Shown piece by piece: positions 44,601-52,180 of a stretch of DNA of 64,000 nt. Numbering within the stretch: the first letter of the stretch is position 1; every line of letters begins with the position of its first letter. The notes under the pieces are model-generated. The model was given only the letters and a program-made list of their open reading frames with translations. It had not been told where the DNA came from and did no database searches. The DNA is taken from assembly GCA_020796225.1 (NCBI GenBank), contig CM036767.1:19249927-19313926 (forward strand), read 5' to 3'. A program made the translations under genes and the position numbers. This stretch comes from Arion vulgaris. Lineage: Eukaryota; Mollusca; Gastropoda; Stylommatophora; Arionidae.

Positions 44601-47398
44601 GGTATTTGTGGCCCTCTCATTGATCCAATCATCCTTTTCTTTTGGTGGTAGGTAACTGGCACATCCGGCTGCTCTCCTCCAGCACCTTCCTTGGCCAATC
44701 GGTCTGCTGTTTCATTTCCTGGTATTCCACAGTGAGAGGGTATCCACTGCAAGACGACCCTGCGATGCTTGGACAATTTAGACAGTAGGGTCTGTAGACC
44801 TGGCAATTTTCTGGACTGAAGTGCTTGGAGTGCTGATTTTGCATCAGTCAAAAATACAACAGGTTGAGGATCGGGTCTGGTATTCAACAGTTTTTCAGTT
44901 GCCACCTTGATTGCCTGAATTTCTGCATCATAGTTGTGACAGAATTTCCCTGTTGGCACTTTAATCGCATCGTTGTTTGGGTATTCTATGTACACTCCTG
45001 CTCCTCCATTCTTCACTGCATTTTCTGCTGACCCATCCGGGTATACCCGGACCCAGAGGTCATGTGGGTATTCTTCATCAAGTAAACTGAGAGTGACTAT
45101 CTTGCGTTGTATGCTGTTCTGCTCATCCTTGTCGAATATTCCTTTCACTTCTGTCTGGATACATACTTCTGGTTCAGTCTCCTCTCTCCAAGGGGTTTGC
45201 TCTGGCACAGACTTTAGGAAAATGCCAACTTTTGGTAGGTCTGAGGTTTGCCTATTCAGTCTTTTGGCCTGGTGAATAAAGTGCTTTTTCAGCGCCTTTT
45301 CAGCCGCCCAATGCTAGATTTTGGAGTCTGTTTTCCATTGGGTGGCTTGGCATACTCAGAAACTTTTCTGCCTGCGCCATCACTTTTGTGTCTCTGCGTC
45401 TCTCAGTGCTTGTATCCCCCACTCTTTCCATCTCCACTATTGGTGTTGTTTTCATTGCTCCTGTGATGACACGGAGCTCCTGGTTTTGCACCTTATCCAG
45501 TTCTCCTAATGTGGTATTTGATGCTGAACACCATGCAGCTGACCCATATTCCAGGTGTGGTCGTATGCCCTGCTGATAAATATTTTTAAGTATTTTTGAC
45601 TGGCGCCCCATGTGGTTCCACTTAATTTTCTCAGGATGGCTAACTTCCTCCTGGCCTTTGCTTCTGCTTTGTTGATGTGCTGCTTCCACGTCAGTCTATC
45701 ATCAAATGTAACTCTGAGATAGGTGGGTTGCTTGTCTTCTCTTAGCAGTTCTCCATTTATTTTAATGGTGCCAGCTTTTGTTTGGGAGAGAGAGTAAAGA
45801 GTGTAGTGCTGCACTTATCTGTGTTGATGCTGACACACCATCTGTTTGCCCATGAGGTTAAGGCATCTACAGCTCTTTGTATCAATTTGGTGGCCACTGT
45901 TGCATACTCATTTGTGCACCATATTACCAGATCATCAGTGTACATTGCAACTTTTACTCCCTGTGGTAACTCAGCAACCAGGTCGTTGATGAAAATCAAG
46001 AAGAGTGTGGGGGACAATACTCCTCCTTGAGGGACGCCATGACGCAGTAGAACTTTTTTTACTCTTGAGTCCATCTAGATGCACTCTGGCTTTTCTGTTA
46101 TGTAAGTATGCTTTATCCATCTGTACATCCTACCCTTTATTCTACTATTTCTCAGTTTCTTCAGCAGTCCTTCTTTCCAAACCTTGTCAAAGGCTTTCCT
46201 TAGGTCTATCCATGTCGCTAGTACCAGTTTTTTATCTTGGAACGCATCCTCAATCTCCTGAGAAAGGTATGTTGCTTGGTCTTCAGTAGAGTAGCACTGC
46301 CTGAAACCTGCCTGCTGTGACACAAGAATGTTTTCGCTTTCAAGATACCACTGCAGTTGGAGATTGATTCAATTGATTGGTTCCATTGTTTTGCAGAGAC
46401 AACTTATAAGACCGATCGGTCGGTAGCTGGAGGCAGAAGAACAATCTTTTCCAGGTTTCAAGAGCGGTATCATGATTGCTTCTCTCCAGGTCTGTGGAAC
46501 TTGACCCAAGATCCAACAATTATTGTAAATCTGCAGTAACTTTGTTTTTGCTGCAGTTCCTAAGTTCTTAATCATCTCATTGGACACTCCATCAGCTCCT
46601 GGTGATTTTCTCAATTTTAATTTGGATATTGCTAGTTCCAGTTCTTTAAATGTGATTGGGGTCTTCATCACTTCAGGTATTGTTTCGTCTTGCTCTACAT
46701 TTTGCTTTTTCTCACGAATCTCTCGCTGTTTCATTGTGCTAATTTCAATATTGCTGTCTTTAGCAAAGGAGTCTGCAAAATGATCAGCTGCCTGTTTTCC
46801 TGTGAGGATGTTTCCATCTTTGTTTAATGCAATCTTGGATTTCTCCTGTACCTTCATCATTAAGTTGTTTTACCAGCTTCCACTGCTTCCTGGTATCTCT
46901 TTCAAAGTGTAAGGACTCTGTTTTTTCCTTCCAGCTCCTCCGCCTGGCCTGCAGCTTGGCCCTTTGAAATATAGCCTTGGCAAGTCATAGTCTATTGAGT
47001 CAGATACTCTTATATATCACCTTATTGAGTCAGACATATGTGTTTATTTTAGTCCATTTCATCTGACAGTGAACATGAAGCTATCGCCAACCTTATCCGG
47101 TCCTTTCTTGGGATATGATTTCGCCAAAGTCAACAGTGAGGTTGATGATGAAGATGAGGATATTTCCACTTCAGAAGATGACTTTGAGCAGATATCTCGA
47201 GCTGACGTAGAGGACTTGAAAGAAACGGAGGAAGTCAAGGCATCTGATAGCTCTTTGCTGGCAAGTCAAAAAGAAGCTGGGGGAGATAATGAGATAATAC
47301 CGCAGGAAATGGACAATGCAGAAGATTGTGGGAGTTTCCAGTTGAATTATTGCAAATATTTTATTCCTTCTTATTATGAAACACAGTTTGTATATTGA
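32532..47398 (+). CDS. seven-exon membrane protein with acidic LIR-like tail (RETREG-like?)
   Basis: Seven exons (32532-32619, 34259-34300, 38366-38439, 40061-40163, 41900-41962, 41997-42042, 47053-47398) have GT-AG borders and matching phases and total 762 nt: 253 residues plus stop. The ATG has a strong context (AGAGCCATGG) with an in-frame TGA upstream at 32511. Residues about 22-43 and 45-64 are hydrophobic and separated by a short polar turn, like a membrane hairpin. Next comes a Cys-rich cytosolic-looking stretch (to about 102), then a very acidic segment (169-182) followed by DDFEQI at 181-186. That fits an LC3-interacting region. A hairpin plus tail LIR recalls reticulon-homology ER-phagy receptors (RETREG/FAM134). 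I do not recognise residue-level orthology, so the function is inference. AATAAA lies 25 bases past the stop. Introns hold LINEs, SINEs and MITEs. Confidence 0.6.
32690..33290 (+). repeat. SINE-D copy split by SINE-C
   Basis: Head CGGTAGTGAGCTTGATCAC and CCTGGTTTAATTTCC, interrupted at 32805-33140, resuming with the GCAATGACAAACTACTGAG centre. Confidence 0.8.
32805..33140 (-). mobile_element. SINE-C insertion with 10-bp target duplication
   Basis: TAACGAGCAG at 32795-32804 and 33141-33150. Minus orientation: GGTTCGAACC B box in the head, poly(A) tail (T18 on plus). About 336 bp, very similar to the 15425 copy. Confidence 0.9.
33360..33640 (-). pseudogene. LINE 3' end, GRPRRKW-type, minus
   Basis: An 82-codon frame: RKLRYFGHIKRHEGLENT, MEGGIPAKRRRGRPRRKWIQ, YEREKFWRIV. 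Tail of the same non-LTR type as 2110. No RT. Confidence 0.8.
33812..33920. repeat. about 4 x 27-bp degenerate tandem repeat
   Basis: Units of the form AGATGCTAAAATTATAGCTG followed by TGTTTG, diverging towards the right. Confidence 0.7.
33925..34258. other. host intron 1, unassigned part
   Basis: No repeats recognised. Acceptor-like TGTGGTCTTGCAG at 34173 opens a readable stretch, but its phase does not fit exon 2. Confidence 0.4.
34259..34300 (+). CDS. host gene exon 2
   Basis: Acceptor TTTTTTTTTTCACTTCAAAG, donor GTAATT at 34301. 42 nt encode FFIGVQGIILFGS plus split Gly and Glu codons: the second half of the first hydrophobic segment. Phase 1 in, phase 1 out. Confidence 0.55.
34428..34760 (+). 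pseudogene. LINE 3' end relic
   Basis: Shifted frames show LKYFDHV, MEG-like and LQDQ-like blocks with the 3' end GAAAGCAATGTTCCGCAAGG. Close relative of 43615-44095. Confidence 0.6.
34777..34925 (-). repeat. repeat G 3'-half fragment, minus
   Basis: AAAGCTATACAGTTTGTCTTG and ATTCTCTAATAAAGG are complements of the repeat G 3' half seen at 36800. Confidence 0.6.
34930..35275 (-). pseudogene. LINE RNase H C-terminus, minus
   Basis: Frames carry NEDADRLDKEGAG and SRRDQIVLLRL-x-TGHNKM, then CHCGQAR-like zinc residues: the end of an IPSHCG-type RNase H element. Confidence 0.65.
35398..35495 (+). repeat. repeat J fragment
   Basis: CCTCTGAAGTTGGAGAAGG and GATAAAAGGAAAGCAGGCC match repeat J. Confidence 0.5.
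35580..35985 (-). pseudogene. reverse transcriptase palm relic, minus
   Basis: GARQRCIMLPSLFN, LRYIDNTVLVAENEQEI and GLEINI-x-TNTLLISK are readable. The catalytic YADD is mutated to YIDN. Isolated fragment. Confidence 0.65.
36574..36931 (+). mobile_element. repeat G, internally deleted copy, 10-bp target duplication
   Basis: GTATACTTTG at 36564-36573 and 36932-36941, exact. Start CGCCCGAGTGGTTACCGGGC, end CACAGAAGAAGAA. 358 bp: it lacks about 160 bp of the middle present in the 25722 copy. Confidence 0.85.
37026..37169 (-). mobile_element. 144-bp LINE 3' scrap with 12-bp target duplication
   Basis: TTCAAACTCATT at 37014-37025 and 37170-37181. Minus orientation with a (GAT)n 3' tail; the coding remnant resembles the last residues of LINE ORF2. 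Confidence 0.8.
37690..38300 (-). pseudogene. LINE RNase H region, minus
   Basis: FTDDLSAITALKAQLA, VIQWIPSHCNINGNEEADKL, a linker, then CHCKKVDMTAEHLLQDYPLL as the zinc-type end. An in-frame stop falls between the second and third catalytic positions. 3' tail GAGAGAGACACAC. Confidence 0.75.
38366..38439 (+). CDS. host gene exon 3
   Basis: Acceptor TTTTCTGTCTTTGTCCGCAG and donor GTATGT at 38440, both strong. Two leading nt plus 24 codons: SLFFKVLIGLAATCLSFLIV, then DNYE. Second hydrophobic segment; the other two frames have stops. Confidence 0.65.
38466..38640 (+). repeat. repeat J fragment
   Basis: GTCGCCGATAGAGAAG, ATAACAAGCTGCGC and GGGATCTAAATTAG match repeat J at 14160. Confidence 0.55.
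38747..38815 (+). repeat. SINE-A head fragment
   Basis: GTAGGTTTGAATCCAGGC B box with a partial A-box side. Confidence 0.5.
38817..39898 (+). pseudogene. LINE tail split by a minus LINE
   Basis: 38817-38995 matches 29235-29390, and 39648-39898 matches 29388-29625 of the 28-kb LINE; the middle is displaced by a 637-bp minus insertion. Stops throughout. Confidence 0.75.
39001..39637 (-). mobile_element. minus LINE 3' end with 11-bp target duplication
   Basis: GAGTTAGGCAT (38990-39000) and GAGTTAGACAT (39638-39648), 10 of 11. A 155-codon frame: CYIEPILMYGSESWTLNKQS, RRMLRIPWTAKKTNVEVLNQ, RQSRFFRHIMRREGLEHLV, GRRDRGRQREKMLD. The tail is TTGATTGATTG. The best-preserved copy of its type here. Confidence 0.85.
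40061..40163 (+). CDS. host gene exon 4
   Basis: Acceptor TTTTTGACGCAACAG, donor GTATGTT at 40164. 34 codons: ICEFDKVNSEFK, then TRLHWCQYLLSRLRCVCKSP. Cys-rich, amphipathic, after the second hydrophobic segment. Starts phase 0, ends phase 1. Confidence 0.6.
40455..40570 (+). pseudogene. LINE RNase H 3' scrap
   Basis: CAGCCATGAGAACCATCAGC and GCATGTATATCCTACAC parallel the ends of RNase H copies at 10330 and 32360. Confidence 0.4.
40600..41065 (-). pseudogene. LINE tail with C-terminal zinc finger, minus
   Basis: RMPDNRIPKQLMYGELEGG, RRSVGGQ and TTYWESLAQD are the post-RT tail; further on CPTCGRGLCLRIGF with a terminal His reads as a degenerate CCHH finger. Several frameshifts. Confidence 0.65.
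41232..41490 (-). repeat. repeat G2 copy, minus
   Basis: Complement of the GAAGAAGAAG tail at the left, TTTTTATTTACTAGGGTAGC in the middle and CACCACATGGGCG at the head. Confidence 0.75.
41488..41622 (+). repeat. SINE-D 3' half
   Basis: GTTCAGAAAACAATAGCAAAC and GCCTAGAAAATCAAAGACTC match SINE-D; no head. Confidence 0.7.
41657..41866 (+). mobile_element. SINE-E insertion with 13-bp target duplication
   Basis: ATACATGATATAT at 41644-41656 and 41867-41879, exact. Head GTTGGACTACGGG with GGTTCAATTCG, A18 tail. Young-looking. Lies in host intron 4. Confidence 0.9.
41900..41962 (+). CDS. host gene exon 5 (possible cassette)
   Basis: Acceptor TTCTCTTCTCACTTTCAG. 63 nt encode a completed Val, KAKLEDIKAVCVEEQEGNSS and one leftover base; donor CA|GTAAAG. 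Phase 1 in and out, so skipping keeps the frame. Followed by a 34-nt GT-AG gap. Confidence 0.5.
41997..42042 (+). CDS. host gene exon 6
   Basis: Acceptor GATTCTCTCCCTTCACAG, donor AG|GTAAAT. 46 nt encode DSARVTEVFTTDDI with split codons each side. Phase fits joining to either exon 5 or exon 4, and to exon 7. Confidence 0.5.
42100..42360 (+). repeat. repeat G2 copy
   Basis: GGAGCAAAGAATAGTAAAAC, GGCGTGTCGTAAGAGGCAAC, GTAAATAAAAAGCG, end GTTCGAAGAAGAAG. Confidence 0.75.
42362..42520 (-). repeat. repeat J fragment, minus
   Basis: GCTATGAATTCAGGCATAG and CTTGAAGGCTTGCTTTCC match repeat J in reverse. Confidence 0.5.
42521..42894. other. host intron 6, unassigned part
   Basis: No repeat, exon or RNA recognised. 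Confidence 0.4.
42895..43115 (-). repeat. SINE-F copy, minus
   Basis: Minus head TAGCATAGTGGTTAGCACAC with GGATCCAATTCC, body sharing TTTACTTCCCAGT with the 2705 copy. Confidence 0.7.
43195..43590 (+). pseudogene. LINE tail, RWRWFEHV type
   Basis: ETFRNECLRRVLQI, then RWRWFEHVCHMPVGTLARTA, KRKPGHPKETWRTVERELKE and AAERQQWKSLVEALC in shifted frames: a complete post-RT tail with decay. Confidence 0.75.
43615..44095 (+). pseudogene. LINE 3' end relic
   Basis: LRACIFLVATYGCETWTLTQ, FEIRCYRKILRTPWTEK, then a decayed GHI region and the end ATGAAAGCAATGTTCTGC. Related to 34428. Confidence 0.7.
44155..44263. repeat. tandem repeat at LINE target
   Basis: Alternating ATTGAGTCAAAGACT and AATCAGTCATAGTCT blocks; continues on the other side of the LINE at 46983-47035. 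Confidence 0.7.
44264..46982 (-). mobile_element. 2.7-kb 5'-truncated LINE (RT + RNase H) with 14-bp target duplication
   Basis: Flanked by exact AGTCATAGTCTATT (44250-44263 and 46983-46996). From the 46.98-kb side: RT with KSPGADGVSNEMIKNL, SYRPIGLISCLCK, QAGFRQ, IDLRKAFDKVW, GVPQGGVLSPTLF, MYTDDLVIW (YTDD at 45931-45942). Then RNase H (292-codon frame): D58, E96, D122, D169 tetrad, IPSHCGIPGNETADRL, zinc-type C245, C247, H256, C261. In-frame TGA near 46368 and TAG at 46075, plus at least three frameshifts. The 3' tail is GGAAGGAAGGAAG. Endonuclease and ORF1 absent. The most complete LINE in the window, in host intron 6. Confidence 0.9.
47053..47398 (+). CDS. host gene terminal exon 7
   Basis: Acceptor TGTTTATTTTAG. 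One base completes a Ser codon, then 114 codons to TGA at 47396-47398. Acidic patch VDDEDEDISTSEDDFEQI, then further Glu/Asp-rich sequence. AATAAA at 47423-47428. Confidence 0.65.
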
Positions 47399-47422
47399 TT
47401 CTAAAAGATATAAATGGAGATT

Positions 47423-47428
47423 AATAAA
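47423..47428 (+). promoter_or_regulatory. poly(A) signal of host gene
   Basis: Canonical AATAAA 25 bases after the stop codon. Further AATAAA sites at about 50334 and 50516 could give longer 3' UTRs. Confidence 0.5.
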
Positions 47429-47637
47429 ACAAAGATACATTTTGTGCACAAAAACAATAAGTTATGATGTTTTCTGACAAAATTCAGCTTGAATATGAAT
47501 AGCCTCTTGATATGCTCATTGTCTTGAAGAATTAAATGTATTGTGTCATTCAAAACAATGAACATTTTTTATTTCTCTCTAGTGACAGTGATTTGCTCAT
47601 GTGTTTGCTATCAACATCTTATTTTAGTACCCTAGGC

Positions 47638-47988
47638 CAGCGCTTCCCAAACTTTGCATTACCTCGGACCCACTTTTAAATACATTTTGCTGTCGCTGAC
47701 CTCCCACAAGTTTCTATATACGAAAATCTTCTAGTGATGGAGTTATTATTACACCAAACCAACAGTCAAGCTGGTTCCAATTTCTCAGTGGGGGAAACTT
47801 CAAGTTATCTTTCATTTTGTCTTGTCAGACGTTTAGACTCCGGTCTGGGTCCTTTGATTTCACAGCTGAACTACTGTTTTTTAAATTTATTTTCCTGTTT
47901 GAACGGCCAAATATCATATTTCTTCAAGCGCTTGAGGACCCCCTGTGAGTACCTCTGGGGTCTGCAGACCCCAGTTTGGGAAACGCTG
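47638..47988. mobile_element. hAT-type MITE with perfect 8-bp target duplication
   Basis: CCCTAGGC at 47630-47637 and 47989-47996. TIRs CAGCGCTTCCCAAACT and AGTTTGGGAAACGCTG differ at one base. 351 bp with no transposase frame. Octamer duplication plus CA-x-G termini fit hAT. Confidence 0.9.
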
Positions 47989-48302
47989 CCCTAGGCAAAG
48001 CTTGTGTAAACATTTCTACTAACGTTGTAGCTTAACATTTATAAATTTGAAAATATGTAAAGATTTTTTTTCTTAAACTTTTAATATAATACAAGTCCAT
48101 GATCTTGTTCTCCAGTTTATATGTGTACTCATTCTTGAACATTTATATTATGTTTTGTTTCGCTCCTCGTTAAACATAGTTGTAGTTTTTTAGTGTCTTG
48201 GGGATGATCACAGGTAACCACAGTGCTTGGTCTTTTGTGTTTTGCAAGTTTTATAGAATATGTTTAAACACTTTGACATGTACACCAGCACTTTTATGTC
48301 AC

Positions 48303-48571
48303 CTGTAGAACGATAGGCGGCAATTTGTGCCAGAAAAATTAAGTCGGGTACATGTTCTGCAAATCAGATATACATTTGTATAAAACTTTACATCAGCAAT
48401 CATTTTTTTGAAAATTATGGAAGTGTCAAAACTGAAGAATAGGCATTGTTCTTCATTCAGAGGCACATTATCTTCAAATGTGTCATGGCATTTTCCGCAG
48501 TGAGATTTACTTATGTTCTTTTTTTTTAAAATTAACAACTCTTTTTTTTGTATGAAGACTTCCAATGTCAA
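48303..48571 (-). CDS. zinc-ribbon-like reading frame, antisense
   Basis: Minus frame with SHCGKCHDTF and, 50 residues on, VYLICRTCTRLNFSGTNCRL: CX2C...CX2C spacing of a zinc ribbon. It ends at a good donor (TTCTACAG|GTGACA at 48302). The C-terminal block recalls RNase P/MRP-related small proteins of the C18orf21 type, from memory only. No pyrimidine-rich acceptor precedes it and no other exon was found. It could be chance in AT-rich DNA. Confidence 0.3.
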
Positions 48572-48869
48572 TCTGAGTCATGATTGCAACCGTCAAACAG
48601 TTTTGATCCTGAGCCAGACTCTGTTTCAAAAGTTAGTTCCTTTAAATGTATGTTGGATTTACTACACCTCCTCCCTCCTTCCATATAACCGTTTTATTTG
48701 CATATTGCAGCTTAGTATTTCCGCCAATAATGAAGTTTTTACTACCTGATAATTTTCTTGTATAAAACATTTCTGTTTTGTTTGATTTTTGTCTTGTTTA
48801 TATTGTCATATTTATCATTGTTTTATTTATACATATCCAGAAGTGGACTTGCACTACGTACTGAGATAA

Positions 48870-49910
48870 TAGTATTTTAGTAGCAGATATTGTAGGTACC
48901 TGGTAATATGTTAGTATGTAAAACTAACATCAAATTTAGCTGATGTACATTAGTATGCCAGGATGCATGTTCATTGGGAATTTAATATCAAATTTAGCTG
49001 TCGTGTATTATGACAGGAAGCAGCATGTTAAGGGGGAATTAAATATCAAATTGAAATACCATTAATTTGTTTATAAGCCAACAGGTTTATTGCGATGTAA
49101 AATATCAAATTTAACTGCCATTAATTTGTTTGCCAGCCAACAGGTTTATTGGCATGTAAAATATCAAATTTAGCTGACATATCTATTGTGTCAGGGAGTA
49201 TGTTTAAAAAAATTAAATGTCAAATTTAACTGCTGATAACTTTGTGAGCCAAAAGTCATGCTAATTGGGAATTAAATATCAACTTTAGCTGACACATTTT
49301 AGTATGCCAGGAAGCATCTGTATGTGGAATTAAATATCAAATTTAACTGCCATAATCGAGTATGCCAGGAAGCATGTTTATTGAAAACTAAATGTCAAAT
49401 TTAACTGCCATAACTTTGTATGCCAGAAATTGTACTAATTGTGAATTAAATATGCGCCACTTGCGCAAGTTATTTTAAACTATCTTATTTTGTCTACCTT
49501 TTTTTTCTAACCAGATTTTTTGCTTAGGTTGTAGATTTATATATATTTTTTTTGGTATGAGTATGCCAGAAAGCACCTTTTATATGTGGAACTTGAATAT
49601 CAAATTTAGTTGCTGTAACAACATGCCAGGAAGCATGTTTATTAGGAATTCAATATCAAATGTGTTATATAGTACTACTATACTAGCCCTTTCATTCTTA
49701 GCCAATCTACTGGCTCACTGTATTTTTTAAGATGACACTAAGCCAGTATATTCATTCAGTTATACTTTGCAAATATAAATGTGTCCATAGGTAAATAATA
49801 ATTACAGAGTGAAAGGGCTAGGAAGCATGTCAGTGGTGAATTAAATTTAACTGATATTTGTTAGTATGTCAGGAAGCATGTTTATATGAAATGAAATATC
49901 AAGTGAATAG
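48870..49910. repeat. AT-rich tandem array, about 60-bp unit
   Basis: At least a dozen diverged units, each with AGTATGCCAGGAAGCATG, then GGAATTAAATATCAAATTTA and CTGCCAT. Interrupted near 49455-49560 and by a MITE at 49687. Confidence 0.85.
49687..49817. mobile_element. 131-bp MITE flanked by CTAG
   Basis: Ends CCCTTTCATTCT and AGAGTGAAAGGG, bounded by CTAG at 49683-49686 and 49818-49821. CCCTTT ends resemble the piggyBac-type MITEs here, but the target is CTAG, not TTAA. Confidence 0.6.
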
Positions 49911-50019
49911 AATAATCATAATAAAAATGGATGTTATTGTTTATATCTTGTAGCCAGTAGCTTGAAGAATTAACTCTTAGTGGATCAGGGCATGTTTTTG
50001 TACAAGCCATTTGTTTTTA

Positions 50020-50600
50020 GAATTAAAAACGCCCTTCAGTGTGGATCCTGGTAAAAGGCTTCCAACCCAAAGCCAAGTAGTGTGGCATTTGGTCCACAAG
50101 GAGTTAATATGTAATGAAGTATTGTCTCATAAATTGGTGGTACTTGTCTTCATTAAGTAACATTATTTAACGAGAAACAATCATCATCTCTTCGGAAGTT
50201 GTGACATCAAACTGTCAGAATTTGTATTTTCCAAGAAGGGCTAGTAGATTATGCTATGCAAAATTTGTGTTTTCTTTGCAAGGATATGCCAAATTTTATT
50301 TTGCATTATAATCCAAATTTGTAAGAATTATTTTAATAAAGTACTGCCTGGAACACACAGATAATTGCCGCTCATTCCTCAGTCCTGGTGACAGACACAC
50401 TTGTGTTGTAACGTTCTGTGTGTATATTTACATGTATCTGATATTTAGTCTTGCACATAATTGCTTACCCTGATTGAAAACTAAACATGTCCGCCTTCAC
50501 CATGGAAAGGAATTGAATAAAACAAAAGAAAGCAAAACTGTTTTTATTGTCTGCATTATAGTTGTATTGTGTTTTATTTTCTCATATCATGTGACTTGAG
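50020..50600. other. possible distal 3' UTR or intergenic
   Basis: No repeat recognised. AATAAA near 50334 and 50516 on the plus strand. No coding frame. Confidence 0.35.
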
Positions 50601-51015
50601 AGGTCTCTGTAGCTTAGGCCTTGCCTCTAGTTCCAAGGATACTCTGTTCATTCCCTCGTGAAGCCATCAAGATATTTTTCTAGAGATCCCTGATCTCAGT
50701 GTAGATGAGATCGAGTTCCTAGTCCTATAATAGACAGGCGATAAACGTAGGTCCTGTATTCAGATTGAGCACATAAAAGAACCCTTGGCAGTTCAAAATC
50801 GAGAAGAGCACTGCCTGAGCAAAATTCATTAGAAAAGTTTAAAATTAAAATCCCTACAAAATAACTTCATCTTCTAAATTACATTGGAACACTCGCCGTG
50901 CTATGGTTGTGCACTGCCACTGAAATCTTCCTGTGTAAGAACAAGATTGGAACACAAATAGTAACTCACTAAAGTGCAATGATGATGGTCCTATCAATCA
51001 AGCGATCAATCAAGA
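50601..51015 (+). repeat. SINE-B copy
   Basis: Head CTCTGTAGCTTAGG with a decayed B box, body GAGATCGAGTTCCTAGTCC, tail ATCAATCAAGCGATCAATCA. Confidence 0.8.
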
Positions 51016-51119
51016 TCTTGTGACCAAACCTTGAATTACAGTTATATTTGTTTTCTTGTCTTTACATATGTAACTTTTTTATTTCTTGCTCTACAGCTTT
51101 ATTGTAGATATCTCCAAAT

Positions 51120-51292
51120 ATCTAGTCATTGCAGTTGAGATTTTTCCGTTATCGTCCATTTGTAAGTGTTCTCTATAATTCGTCACTCCTGTTGTGTCGT
51201 TTGCTTGATAAAGGCCTTTTGGTGGAAACGTTGCTGTTTATCGTCACTGTTTCTGTAAAACTATAGTACTTTGTTTGTACGTGTTTCGTTAT
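51120..51292 (+). mobile_element. Penelope-like 3' terminus
   Basis: CGTCCATTTGTAAGTG, TTTGCTTGATAAAGGCC, GAAACGTTGCTGTTTATC and CTATAGTACTTTG match 11855-11985 of the Penelope-like element. No coding part. Confidence 0.75.
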
Positions 51293-51690
51293 TCAATGCT
51301 ACATAGAACCAATACTGACATACGGATGTGAGTCATGGACAATAAACAAATAAATTGAAAAATAGATTGAGGGCCACAGAGATGTGGTTTTACAGAAAAA
51401 TTATGAGAACCCCATTGACTGCTAAAATGACTTAATGTTGGGGTATTGAATGAGGTCAAGACACAGAAAGCATATCATTTTTCGGACATGTGATAAGGAA
51501 GGGAGGTTTAGAACACATTGTGACAACCGGTAAAATCAAGGGTATGCGAGACAGAAAGAGAAAAATTTGGATATCCTGACTTCATGGCACAGAAGAGCGT
51601 CAACATCTGAGATGATAGCAAACACTAATGACAGAGATTCGTGGGGATCCATGATCGCCTACACCAGCCGGCACGGCACCTGATGATGAT
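51293..51690 (+). pseudogene. LINE 3' end, ESWTINK type
   Basis: IEPILTYGCESWTINK, RDVVLQKN, FFGHVIRKGGLEHIVTT in shifted frames; ends GGCACGGCACCTGATGATGA. Confidence 0.75.
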
Positions 51691-51945
51691 CTCCAAATCT
51701 GCCATGGCAGCGGATTTCCAGCATGCTCTTCTTGATTTTGAACTGCAAAAAGGTTCATTTACGTACTTGAATTGAACACAGAACCTACATTTCATCATCC
51801 ATCTCTGATAGGACTAGGAACTTCATCTCACCTACATTGATATCAGAGATCTCTGTAAAATTATCTTGATAGCTCCACATGGAACGCACCGAGTACCTTT
51901 GAAACAAGAGGCGAGCATCTAACCTCTGTGTCACAGAGACCCCAT
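51691..51945 (-). repeat. SINE-B copy, minus, 3'-truncated
   Basis: Complement of the SINE-B body (CTTCATCTCACCTACATTG) and head (CACATGGAACGCACCGAG). Confidence 0.75.
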
Positions 51946-52180
51946 ACATGTCAAGTAAAAACCAATATCAACAACAAAGTCCAGATTGTATAACCAACTT
52001 ATTTGAAGTTTTATTTGACAACATGAAATATAAGACTACAATCTGAGATAACATCATGCACTATCATTAGTACATCCTAATCACTTAGTCATTACTAATA
52101 CAACTCTTAAACACACGGAAGAAATGGAACATACATGTTCAATATTATGAAATACTTTATTGCTTTACTACCCTGGAGGT

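Noticed and set aside
48870..49910. CRISPR-like array
   Set aside because: Units vary in length and are diverged throughout, no unique spacers, and the genome is animal.
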